NCBI GenBank assembly: GCA_947647645.1
Contig: CANSLE010000003.1
Location: 1 to 33,914 of the forward strand
Length of the DNA: 33,914 nt
DNA from: an uncultured Microbacterium sp.
Lineage (GTDB): Bacteria > Actinomycetota > Actinomycetes > Actinomycetales > Microbacteriaceae
Direction of reading: 5' to 3'
Of the stretch, positions 21,426-29,020 are shown one piece after another. The translations under genes were made by a program, and so were the position numbers. Position 1 is the stretch's first letter. Each line of letters starts with the position of its first letter. The notes beneath the pieces are model-generated. The model had not been told where the DNA came from. It made no database searches and saw only the letters and a program-made list of their open reading frames with translations.

Positions 21426-21493
21426 CGACGCTTCGCCCACGGCTGCCGCAACCGGCACAACTGCCGCCTGCGCATGCTCCTCGCCGCCGGCGA
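21426..21493 (+). pseudogene. remnant of an ISL3 transposase 3' end
   Basis: About 67 bp here match 6112-6178 of the intact ISL3 transposase with 7 differences by eye, encoding RRFAHGCRNRHNCRLRMLLA against RRLARGYRNRHNYRLRMLLA. No inverted repeat or other part of the element remains. It is a trace of an older ISL3 insertion or deletion event at the downstream edge of the arsenic cluster. Confidence 0.85.
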
Positions 21494-21550
21494 AGAGGCC
21501 GGGGAGGAGAGCGCGCCGACCGTGTCCGCCCGGCCGACGCGCCCCGATTC

Positions 21551-22636
21551 CTACCGGTCGAGGGCCTCCCGATGCAGGCGCCGCGCGTTCTGGATGAGCT
21601 CCACGCCATCGGGTCCCCACAGCAGGCGCATGAGGCGAGCCTCGTTCTCCGGGCTCTGGAAGGCGCGGATGTCGGCCTCACGCCCGGCGATGATCTCCGC
21701 GGCGGCGGCGATCGTCTCGGGGGTGCGCCCCGCGGATGCCTGCAGATTCACGGGGAGGATCGCATCCATGACGTCCAGCCACTGCTGGTAGACCTCGTGG
21801 AGGGCGTCGACCGCGATCGCGTGGCTCGGGTGCCAGTTCTGCTTTCCCACGATCTGGTACTGCTCGAGCATGTCGATGCCCGTCTCCAGATCGCGGAAGA
21901 CGCTCGCGGCGTGGCCGAAGTACGGCCAGTACTTCTCGTAGAGTGCATCGAGTTCGGCCATGGTCTCGGGAATCTCGGACTCCTCCGCTCCGACGAGTCG
22001 CAGGTACGCGCCCATCTCCCGCACGTACTGGTCTCGCTGCGCCGCGGTCAGTGGCCGCGGCGGCTCGTCGCCGTGCCACGCGAGCTTCTCGTAGACGCCG
22101 AGGATCGCATGCATCTCGGTGATCGCCGCCCACATCGCATCCCGCGGCTCTGCCGCCGCGTAGCCGCCGAGGGAGGGGTCCTCCGGATCGATCACCGGCC
22201 CCTGGACGTGACCGTGGATCCGATGCAGATGCGTGGCCATGTTCGTGGCGGTCGCCGTGTCGCCCAGCCACATCGGCGCGTGCATTCCGGAGTTGCGCTG
22301 CAAGCGCTCGAAGAAGTCGAACATGGTGAATCGGCCCGTGCGTGCCTTGCGGCTGATCGGGTCCGCATCGCGGATGCCCGCGACGATGGGCTTGTACAGG
22401 AACTGGATGCCGCCCTGAGCGGCGGATTCGAAGACGATCGTCGCGGGGTGGAGGAGAACCTCCCACGTGACGGACCCCGGGCCGAAGAGGCCGTAGTCGG
22501 GCGTTCCGTCGGCCGCGAGGGAACCGCCCGCCGGAACGACCTCGCCGAACCGTCGCCACCGGGCCGCGTCGCCGTTGAGCAGGTCCTCCGTGATGACGGG
22601 GATCTTCCGGTCTTCCGGAAGCGTGGATACGGGCAT
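21551..22636 (-). CDS. MpaB family oxygenase (DUF2236)
   Basis: A 361-residue protein of the MpaB/DUF2236 family, relatives of heme-containing rubber oxygenase Lcp and fungal MpaB. It shows YGLFGPGSVTWEVLLHPA, GGIQFLYKP, RTGRFTMFDFFERL and the HRIHGHVQG region (His residues likely to serve the heme), later KYWPYFGHAASVFRD. Members are oxygen-dependent enzymes acting on lipids or isoprenoids; the substrate here is unknown. The start is ATG 22636, preceded by AAAGGAG; the 1198-aa track ORF that contains it is an artefact across the complementary strand of the ABC genes. It is divergent from a TetR gene, with a good promoter and a cluster of CGTACG repeats between, so TetR control is likely. Confidence 0.85.
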   Translation of the reverse strand: MPVSTLPEDRKIPVITEDLLNGDAARWRRFGEVVPAGGSLAADGTPDYGLFGPGSVTWEVLLHPATIVFESAAQGGIQFLYKPIVAGIRDADPISRKARTGRFTMFDFFERLQRNSGMHAPMWLGDTATATNMATHLHRIHGHVQGPVIDPEDPSLGGYAAAEPRDAMWAAITEMHAILGVYEKLAWHGDEPPRPLTAAQRDQYVREMGAYLRLVGAEESEIPETMAELDALYEKYWPYFGHAASVFRDLETGIDMLEQYQIVGKQNWHPSHAIAVDALHEVYQQWLDVMDAILPVNLQASAGRTPETIAAAAEIIAGREADIRAFQSPENEARLMRLLWGPDGVELIQNARRLHREALDR

Positions 22637-22656
22637 GTGGACTCCTTTGTCAGTTA

Positions 22657-22682
22657 CGTACGAAAAGCGTACGAAAGTACGA
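22657..22682. promoter_or_regulatory. repeated CGTACG motif, probable TetR operator
   Basis: The palindrome CGTACG occurs at 22657-22662 and 22668-22673, and a third near-copy AGTACGA at 22676-22682. The first two are 11 bp apart (one helical turn). They lie between the -10 box and the ribosome site of the MpaB gene, where a bound TetR protein would block transcription. Confidence 0.6.
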
Positions 22683-22707
22683 TAGGGCGCCGGGCGCGAT
22701 CTGGCAA
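22679..22707 (-). promoter_or_regulatory. promoter of the MpaB oxygenase gene
   Basis: On the minus strand TTGCCA (complement of 22702-22707) and TATCGT (complement of 22679-22684) are exactly 17 nt apart, a good housekeeping promoter. The third CGTACG-like repeat overlaps its -10. Confidence 0.6.
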
Positions 22708-22747
22708 GGACCGATCGGTATCGTGGTGACGGGAATGGGGTGGTGCC

Positions 22748-23392
22748 ATGGGTGACGTCGACGGCCGCCGGACGGGCCGGCCCCGCGACCCCCAGATCAG
22801 ATCGAGGGTGCTCCTCGCGGCTCAGCGGGTCTACGTGGCGAGCGGGCTCCCAGGATTCACCTTCGAGGCGATCGCCCGAGAAGCGGGCGTCGGCAAGCCC
22901 GCCCTCTACCGCCGGTGGGCGTCGACGGATGAGCTGATGCTCGATGTCCTCCGCTCCCACGTCCTCGAGCCGCTGACCGCTCCATCCGGAGACATCCGCG
23001 GGCAGCTGACCGAGATCGCGATGTCGATCCTGCAGCTCGCGCAGTCCGAACAGGGCGCGTTCGTCCTCCGCGTGAGCTCGGAGAGCGGCGTGCGCGAGGG
23101 TGTCTTCGACAAGTACTTCGATCGCTTGCGCGACGTCATCCACTCGAGCAACCGTGCTCTCGTCGTTGCCGCGATCGAGCGCGGCGACCTCGCCCCCGAC
23201 TGCGACCCGGACGTCCTCCTGCACTCCATCACGGGGGCCACCCTCGTGGGCGCGTTGCTGGCGATGGCACCCGCCCTCGACGAGAGCCGGGACTCCGCAG
23301 AGGAGTATTGCCGGCGGGTGGTCGACCAGGTACTCCAGGGCTCGAAGCCCCGCGCGGTCCGGTCGACGGTCCCGCCTTCCGAGACGGGGTGA
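22748..23392 (+). CDS. TetR/AcrR family transcriptional regulator
   Basis: A 214-residue repressor. Residues ~18-65 are the TetR DNA-binding domain (IRSRVLLAAQRVYVASG, then FTFEAIAREAGVGKPALYRR and WASTDELMLDVL). The C-terminal domain (ISILQLAQSEQGAFVLRVSS is in this part) is the TetR_C-like ligand and dimer domain with a long acidic helix. ATG 22748 is the only good start; TATCGT at 22719-22724 may be its -10. It is divergent from the MpaB oxygenase gene, whose promoter overlaps the CGTACG repeats it probably binds. The ligand is unknown. The ABC exporter genes follow 96 bp downstream and may also be within its reach. Confidence 0.9.
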   Translation: MGDVDGRRTGRPRDPQIRSRVLLAAQRVYVASGLPGFTFEAIAREAGVGKPALYRRWASTDELMLDVLRSHVLEPLTAPSGDIRGQLTEIAMSILQLAQSEQGAFVLRVSSESGVREGVFDKYFDRLRDVIHSSNRALVVAAIERGDLAPDCDPDVLLHSITGATLVGALLAMAPALDESRDSAEEYCRRVVDQVLQGSKPRAVRSTVPPSETG

Positions 23393-23488
23393 TGACGAGA
23401 TCGTCCGGGACCTTTCCGTGTCGGCACCCGGCGATAGCATGGACCGTCCCTCCCTCGCCGCAGACATCGCCCGGAGACAGGTCCCCTC

Positions 23489-25216
23489 ATGCTCGGAAAG
23501 CTCCTCGTCCGCTACCTCTGGACGTACAAGTGGTGGCTGTTGGGCGTGCTCGTCTTCCAGTTCGCCTCGGCCATGGCATCCCTCTACCTTCCCCGCCTCA
23601 ACGCCGACATCATCGACAAGGGCGTCGCCGCAGGCGACACCGCTTACATCTGGTCGCGCGGCGGATTCATGCTCGTCATCGCGCTCGGGCAGATCGTCGC
23701 CTCCGTGATCGCGACCTTCTTCGCGGCACGCGCGGCGATGAGCGCCGGCCGCGACATCCGCCGCGACGTCTACGACAAGGTCAGCGGCTTCTCCGAGCGC
23801 GAGGTCTCGTCGTTCGGCGCGGGCACCCTGATCACTCGCAACACCAACGACGTGCAGCAGGTGCAGATGCTCGCCATGATGGGCGCGACCATGCTCGTCA
23901 CCGCGCCGCTCCTCGCGATCGGCGGTGTCATCATGGCGGTGCAGCAGGATGCCGCGCTCAGCTGGCTCATCGCGGTCGCGGTGCCGTCGCTGCTCGTCAT
24001 CGCCGCCTTCATCATCAGTCGGATGGTGCCGCTGTTCCGCGAGTACCAGGGCAGGCTCGACGGCGTCAACCGCATCATGCGGGAGCAGCTCACCGGTGTC
24101 CGCGTCGTGCGTGCGTTCGTTCGCGAGCGCATCGAAGAGGCGCGGTTCCGCGTCGCCAACACCGACATCATGGTCGTCGGGCGCAAGGTCGGGTCGCTTT
24201 TCGTGATCATGTTCCCGCTGGCCATGCTGGTGCTCAACGTCACCGTCGTCGGCGTGATCTGGTTCGGCGGCATCCAGGTGGATGCCGGTGACATCGAGAT
24301 CGGCACCCTGTTCGCCTTCATGCAGTACGTGGGTCAGATCCTCATGGGCGTGCTGATGGCGACGTTCATGACGATCATGATCCCGCGTGCCGCGGTGTCG
24401 GCCGATCGCATCGGCGAGGTGCTCGACTCCACCGACGCCCTCCATCGCCCGGCGCAGCCGATCGGAGACTTCCCGGAGCCCGGCGCGGTCGAGTTCAGCG
24501 ACGTCACCTTCAGCTATCCCGGCGCCGAGTCCCCCGTGCTGGAGAACATCTCGTTCCGTGCCGAACCCGGTCAGACGGTCGCGATCGTCGGGTCCACCGG
24601 GTCGGGAAAGACCACGCTCGTCTCGCTCATCCCGCGCCTGTTCGACGTCTCCGGGGGAGCGGTGCGCGTCGGCGGTGTGGACGTGCGCGACGCAGACCTC
24701 GATGAGATGTGGCGCGGCATCGGCTACGTGCCGCAGCGGGCGTTCCTGTTCACCGGCACCGTCGCCAGCAACCTCCGCTTCGGGCGGGAGGACGCCACCG
24801 ACGAGGAACTGTGGGGCGCGCTCGAGATCGCCCAGGGACGCGACTTCGTCTCCGAGATGGAGGGCGGTCTCTCCGCCCGCATCGCGCAGGGCGGTACGAA
24901 CGTCTCGGGCGGTCAACGGCAGCGGCTCTCGATCGCGCGTGCGATCGTGCACCGTCCGCATGTCCTCGTGTTCGACGACTCGTTCTCCGCACTCGACGTC
25001 ACCACCGACGCGCGACTGCGCCAGGCGCTGTGGCGCGAGCTGCCGGAGGTGACGAAGATCGTCGTCGCTCAGCGGGTCTCCACGATCGCGGATGCCGACG
25101 TCATCGTCGTCCTCGACGACGGGAGGATGGTCGGCATCGGGACGCACGACGAGTTGCTCGCGGGCAACGAGACCTACCGCGAGATCGTCGAATCGCAGTT
25201 GGGAGTGGACGCATGA
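23489..25216 (+). CDS. ABC exporter half-transporter, degenerate-site subunit
   Basis: A 575-residue fused membrane/ATPase protein. Residues ~1-310 hold six transmembrane helices (ABC type-1 exporter fold) and residues ~335-575 the ATPase domain with Walker A GSTGSGKTT, signature NVSGGQRQR and Walker B VLVFDDSFSALD. The catalytic Glu after Walker B is Asp (FDDS), and the switch His is Gln (VVAQRVST), so its own ATP site is degenerate, as in one subunit of heterodimeric exporters such as TM287/288. It is followed by the partner gene with a 4-bp ATGA overlap. The pair probably exports drugs, lipids or peptides; substrate unknown. Confidence 0.92.
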   Translation: MLGKLLVRYLWTYKWWLLGVLVFQFASAMASLYLPRLNADIIDKGVAAGDTAYIWSRGGFMLVIALGQIVASVIATFFAARAAMSAGRDIRRDVYDKVSGFSEREVSSFGAGTLITRNTNDVQQVQMLAMMGATMLVTAPLLAIGGVIMAVQQDAALSWLIAVAVPSLLVIAAFIISRMVPLFREYQGRLDGVNRIMREQLTGVRVVRAFVRERIEEARFRVANTDIMVVGRKVGSLFVIMFPLAMLVLNVTVVGVIWFGGIQVDAGDIEIGTLFAFMQYVGQILMGVLMATFMTIMIPRAAVSADRIGEVLDSTDALHRPAQPIGDFPEPGAVEFSDVTFSYPGAESPVLENISFRAEPGQTVAIVGSTGSGKTTLVSLIPRLFDVSGGAVRVGGVDVRDADLDEMWRGIGYVPQRAFLFTGTVASNLRFGREDATDEELWGALEIAQGRDFVSEMEGGLSARIAQGGTNVSGGQRQRLSIARAIVHRPHVLVFDDSFSALDVTTDARLRQALWRELPEVTKIVVAQRVSTIADADVIVVLDDGRMVGIGTHDELLAGNETYREIVESQLGVDA

Positions 25217-27267
25217 GCGCGCCGAACACCGCAGCCCTCTCCGACGAGGAACGCGAAGAGCTCGAGCTGGCAGAACAGGCCCGGCTCACCTCCGGAGACT
25301 GGGATTCCGTCGCACCGGGCAAGGCCGCCAACTTCCGCCGCAGCTTCGGCCGGATGATCGGGCTCCTCGCTCCCTACAAGTGGGCGTTCGGCTTCGTCTC
25401 GGTCCTCGGCGCGATCGGCGTGGTTCTGGCCGTCATCGCGCCCAAGGTGCTCGGCGAGGCGACGAACATCCTCTTCGAGGGCGTGTTCTCGGCATCCCTC
25501 GGCGCCCAGTTCCCCGCCGGGACGAGCCAGGATCAGGTGGTCGACGCGCTCCGGGCGGCCGGGCAGAACGATGTCGCCAACATCGTCTCGGCGATGCACG
25601 ACTTCCAGGTCGGCGCCGGCGTCGACTTCGAGCGGTTGAAGTGGGTGCTGGTCGCCGTCCTGGCGATCTACGTCGTCTCCGCCGTGCTCACCTGGGTGCA
25701 GGGCTACGTCATCAACGTCATCATGGTGCGCACGATGTGGCGTCTGCGCGAGTCGGTCGAGGCGAAGATCAACCGCCTGCCGCTGTCGTACTTCGACCGC
25801 GTGCAGCGCGGCGAGCTGATCTCCCGCGTCACCAACGACATCGACAACATCACCCAGACGATGCAGCAGGCGCTGTCCACCGCGGTCACCAACGTGCTCA
25901 CGGTCATCGGCGTGCTCGTGATGATGTTCTCGATCTCCTGGCAGCTGGCGATCGTCGCGCTCGTCGCCCTGCCGCTCATGGGTGTCATCTTCGGCGTCAT
26001 CGGGCCGAAGTCCCAGAAGGCCTTCGCGACGCAGTGGCGCAAGGTCGGCCGGCTGAACGCCCGCGTGGAGGAGTCGTTCTCCGGGCATGCTCTCGTGCGC
26101 GTCTACGGCCGCGAGCAGGACTCGCGGGAGAAGTTCGAGAAGGAGAACGAGGAGCTGTATCAGGCGGCCTTCAAGGCCCAGTTCCTGTCCGGCCTGATGA
26201 TGCCCGCGATGATGTTCATCGGCAACCTCTCCTACGTCGGCATCGCGGTGCTCGGCGGTCTCATGGTCGCGTCCGGCCAACTGCGACTGGGTGATGTGCA
26301 GGCCTTCATCCAGTACTCGCAGCAATTCACCCAGCCGCTCTCCGAGCTGGGGGGCATGGCGGCCGTGGTCCAGTCCGGCACGGCGTCGGCCGAGCGCGTC
26401 TTCGAGCTGCTCGACCAGGACGAGCAGGAGCCGGATGCCGATGACGCCCCCGCGCTGCGCGAGGGCCGCGGCGTCATCGAGTTCCAGAACGTCGCGTTCT
26501 CGTACAGCCCCGACAAGCCGCTCATCCGCGATCTCTCCTTCCGCGTCGAGCCCGGCCAGACGGTGGCGATCGTCGGCCCCACCGGCGCCGGCAAGACGAC
26601 GCTCGTCAACCTCCTGATGCGCTTCTACGAGCTCGACGGCGGTCGTATCCTCCTCGACGGCCAGGACATCTCGGAACTGACCCGCGACGATGTCCGCTCG
26701 CGCACCGGCATGGTGCTGCAGGACCCCTGGCTGTTCGCGGGCACGATCCGGGAGAACATCCGGTACGGCAACGAGGCGGCATCCGACGCGGAGATCGTCG
26801 AGGCCGCCGTGGCGACGCGCGTCGACCGTTTCGTGCACTCCCTGCCCGACGGCTACGACACTGTGCTCGACGAGGATGCCGCGAACGTCTCGGCCGGCGA
26901 GAAGCAGCTCATCACGATCGCCCGTGCCTTCGTCGCGGAGCCGAGCGTCCTCATCCTCGACGAGGCGACGAGCTCGGTCGACACGCGCACCGAGCTGCTG
27001 CTGCAGCACGCGATGTCGGCGCTGCGCGAGGGACGCACCTCGTTCGTCATCGCGCACCGGCTCTCGACCATCCGCGACGCCGACCTCATCCTCGTGATGG
27101 AGCACGGGGACATCGTCGAGAAGGGCACCCACGAGGAGCTCATCGCGGCGGAGGGCGCGTACTGGCGGCTCTACCGTTCGCAGTTCGAGCAGGCCGCGAC
27201 CACGGTCGACGAGCCCGCTGCCGACTCCTCGACGGCCGCTGACACGGTCGCCGGAACCGACGCATGA
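25213..27267 (+). CDS. ABC exporter half-transporter, catalytic-site subunit
   Basis: A 684-residue partner of the preceding subunit. After an acidic ~40-residue N-terminus come six transmembrane helices with an unusually long first extracellular loop (about residues 95-135), then the ATPase domain with Walker A GPTGAGKTT, Walker B VLILDEATSSVD (catalytic Glu present) and the switch His in AHRLST. Its signature is NVSAGEKQL instead of SGGQ. In the heterodimer this weak signature faces the degenerate site of the partner, and the partner's SGGQR faces this intact site, giving one working and one degenerate ATP site. A ~30-residue Ala/Thr/Asp tail follows. The 852-aa track ORF simply extends this frame into the upstream gene. 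Confidence 0.92.
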   Translation: MSAPNTAALSDEEREELELAEQARLTSGDWDSVAPGKAANFRRSFGRMIGLLAPYKWAFGFVSVLGAIGVVLAVIAPKVLGEATNILFEGVFSASLGAQFPAGTSQDQVVDALRAAGQNDVANIVSAMHDFQVGAGVDFERLKWVLVAVLAIYVVSAVLTWVQGYVINVIMVRTMWRLRESVEAKINRLPLSYFDRVQRGELISRVTNDIDNITQTMQQALSTAVTNVLTVIGVLVMMFSISWQLAIVALVALPLMGVIFGVIGPKSQKAFATQWRKVGRLNARVEESFSGHALVRVYGREQDSREKFEKENEELYQAAFKAQFLSGLMMPAMMFIGNLSYVGIAVLGGLMVASGQLRLGDVQAFIQYSQQFTQPLSELGGMAAVVQSGTASAERVFELLDQDEQEPDADDAPALREGRGVIEFQNVAFSYSPDKPLIRDLSFRVEPGQTVAIVGPTGAGKTTLVNLLMRFYELDGGRILLDGQDISELTRDDVRSRTGMVLQDPWLFAGTIRENIRYGNEAASDAEIVEAAVATRVDRFVHSLPDGYDTVLDEDAANVSAGEKQLITIARAFVAEPSVLILDEATSSVDTRTELLLQHAMSALREGRTSFVIAHRLSTIRDADLILVMEHGDIVEKGTHEELIAAEGAYWRLYRSQFEQAATTVDEPAADSSTAADTVAGTDA

Positions 27268-28070
27268 GTGCCGCGGAGGCCACCTCGCTCCCGCGGCGCG
27301 ACTCCCGGTTCGTCCTCGCCTGTCTCGGGGTCGGTCTGGCGGCCGGGCTGCTGTCCGGCCTGTTCGGCGTCGGGGGCGGGACGGTCATCGTGCCGATGCT
27401 CGTCCTGCTGCTCGGCTTCGACCAGCGACTCGCGGCAGGCACCTCGCTCGCGGCCATCGTGCCGACGGCATCCGTGGGCGTGGTGTCCTACGCCGTGCAC
27501 GGATCGGTGGCGTGGATTCCTGCCCTGATCCTCGCCGCCGGCGCCGTCGTCGGGGCGCAGATCGGGTCGTGGCTGCTCGCCCGCATCCCTCAGAACACGC
27601 TCCGATGGGGGTTCGTCGGCTTCCTCGTCGTCGTCATCGTCATGCTCTTCATCGTCGTGCCCTCCCGTGAGGCGGTGCTCGAGCTGACGGTCGCCTCCGG
27701 TGTCGGGCTCGGCGTGCTCGGGCTGTTCACCGGCGTGATGGCGGGGCTGCTCGGCGTGGGCGGCGGTGTGATCGTCGTGCCCGCTCTGATCTTCCTCTTC
27801 GGCACCAGCGACCTCATCGCCAAGGGCACGTCGCTGCTCATGATGATCCCTACGGCCGTCTCGGGGACCGTCGGCAACATGAAGCGCCGCAACGTGGATC
27901 TCGTCGCGGCAGCGCTCGTGGGCGTCGCGGCGTGCACGACCACAGCGGTCGGCGCATGGATCGCCACGCTGCTGGCGCCGCTGGTCGCGAACATCCTCTT
28001 CGCCGCTTTCCTCACCTTCATCGCCGCCCAGATGGCCGCGCGCGCGGTTCGCGCCCGCCGCACGCGCTGA
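27264..28070 (+). CDS. TauE/SafE family sulfite exporter-like permease
   Basis: A 268-residue membrane protein with about eight helices arranged as two repeats, each starting with the family motif: GLFGVGGGTVIVPM near residue 35 and GLLGVGGGVIVVPA near 160. TauE/SafE proteins move sulfite, sulfoacetate or related anions. ATG 27264 overlaps the ABC subunit stop, so it is translated from the same message, though a functional link with the exporter is not obvious. A strong hairpin follows the stop. Confidence 0.88.
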   Translation: MSAAEATSLPRRDSRFVLACLGVGLAAGLLSGLFGVGGGTVIVPMLVLLLGFDQRLAAGTSLAAIVPTASVGVVSYAVHGSVAWIPALILAAGAVVGAQIGSWLLARIPQNTLRWGFVGFLVVVIVMLFIVVPSREAVLELTVASGVGLGVLGLFTGVMAGLLGVGGGVIVVPALIFLFGTSDLIAKGTSLLMMIPTAVSGTVGNMKRRNVDLVAAALVGVAACTTTAVGAWIATLLAPLVANILFAAFLTFIAAQMAARAVRARRTR

Positions 28071-28075
28071 CCTTT

Positions 28076-28130
28076 CCTCCGTCCCGATCGGCCGCCACCG
28101 GGCTTTTGATGCGGCGGCACGGGACGGAGG
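28076..28130. terminator. long hairpin after the ABC/TauE operon
   Basis: CCTCCGTCCCG (28076-28086) and CGGGACGGAGG (28120-28130) are perfect 11-bp complements, with a second stem CCGCC/GGCGG inside. It starts 5 nt after the TauE stop and ends 30 nt before the hadA start. There is no T-run, as is common for actinobacterial terminators. Confidence 0.7.
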
Positions 28131-28148
28131 GGAGCACCCCGCGCTCGG

Positions 28149-28154
28149 TAGGAT
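28149..28154 (+). promoter_or_regulatory. candidate -10 box (TAGGAT) for a leaderless hadA message
   Basis: TAGGAT fits TAnnnT and ends 6 nt before the GTG start at 28161, the spacing expected of a leaderless transcript. It lies just past the upstream hairpin. No clear -35 is visible. Confidence 0.45.
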
Positions 28155-28160
28155 CGAGGG

Positions 28161-28610
28161 GTGTCAGTGAATCCCGAGCTGGTGGGCCGCGCGTTCCCAC
28201 CGACCGCGTCGTATCTCGTCGGCCGGGAGAAGGTGCGCGAGTTCGCGCGCGCCGTCTTCGCCGACGCCCCCCAGCACCTCGACCCCGCCGCCGCCCAGGC
28301 CCTGGGCTACCGCGACGTGGTCGCACCGCCCACGTTCGCGATGGTCATCCAGGACCTGACGATGCAGCAGCTGCTGGCCGTCGAGGACTCCGGCATCGCG
28401 CTGGAGCGCACCGTCCACGCCGAGCAGCGCTTCCGCTACTCCCGCCCGATCGTCGCCGGTGACGAGCTGACGGCACAGCTGAGCATCACCGGCATCCGTC
28501 CGTTCGGGGCGGGTGCGATGGTCACCAGCGAAGCCGAGATCACGGACGTCGACGGCGCCCATGTCGTCACCGCCACGTCGGTGCTGCTGATCGGAGGCGA
28601 GGTCGCATGA
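28161..28610 (+). CDS. MaoC-like dehydratase subunit, HadA/HadC type
   Basis: A 149-residue single hot-dog-fold protein of the FAS1-like/MaoC N-terminal type (VNPELVGRAFPPTASYLVG, then HLDPAAAQALGYRDVVAPPT and AEQRFRYSRPIVAGDEL). It lacks the hydratase D..H motif itself and acts as the non-catalytic partner of HadB, forming a (3R)-hydroxyacyl-ACP dehydratase. In actinobacteria outside mycobacteria the pair is generally annotated as a fatty-acid-type dehydratase; its real substrate in this organism is uncertain. It overlaps hadB by 4 bp (ATGA). Confidence 0.85.
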   Translation: MSVNPELVGRAFPPTASYLVGREKVREFARAVFADAPQHLDPAAAQALGYRDVVAPPTFAMVIQDLTMQQLLAVEDSGIALERTVHAEQRFRYSRPIVAGDELTAQLSITGIRPFGAGAMVTSEAEITDVDGAHVVTATSVLLIGGEVA

Positions 28611-29020
28611 CGACGTCAGAACTCGAGGTCGGGACGGTCGTCGCGGAGCGCACCGTGCACCTCACGCGCGCGGCGCTCGTGCGCTACGCGGGCGCCTCAG
28701 GGGACTTCAACCCCATCCACTACCGCGACGACGTCGCCGAGCGCGTGGGCCTTCCGGGTGTGCTCGCGCACGGCATGCTCACCATGGGCCTCGCCGTCGA
28801 GACGATCGTGGCGTGGCTGGGCGACGCGGGCCGGATCCTCGAGTACGGCGTGCGGTTCACCCGTCCCGTCGTCGTGGATGCCGAGAGCGGAGCCGACCTC
28901 GTCGTCTCGGCGAAGGTCGGCGCGCTCGACGAGGACACCGCCCGCATCGATCTCACCGTGACGTTCGGCGAGACGACGGTCCTCGGCAAGGCGCAGGTGC
29001 GCGTGCGCCGGCAGGCGTGA
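28607..29020 (+). CDS. MaoC-family dehydratase, HadB type (catalytic subunit)
   Basis: A 137-residue hot-dog protein carrying the hydratase-2 motif SGDFNPIHYRDDVA, with catalytic D33 and H38, and GVLAHGMLTMGL downstream. It should dehydrate a (3R)-hydroxyacyl thioester together with the preceding subunit. The gene overlaps both neighbours: ATGA with hadA and TGATG with murB, so the three are co-translated. This hadA-hadB-murB order is common in actinobacteria. Confidence 0.88.
   Translation: MTTSELEVGTVVAERTVHLTRAALVRYAGASGDFNPIHYRDDVAERVGLPGVLAHGMLTMGLAVETIVAWLGDAGRILEYGVRFTRPVVVDAESGADLVVSAKVGALDEDTARIDLTVTFGETTVLGKAQVRVRRQA

Noticed and set aside
21551-25147. 1198-residue minus-strand ORF
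   Set aside because: Only its last 361 residues (from 22636) are real MpaB sequence. The rest is Asp/Arg/His-rich antisense of the TetR and ABC genes, which carry clear domain motifs on the plus strand.
25174-27132. 652-residue antisense ORF over the second ABC subunit
   Set aside because: Typical GC-rich antisense shadow with no recognisable domain.
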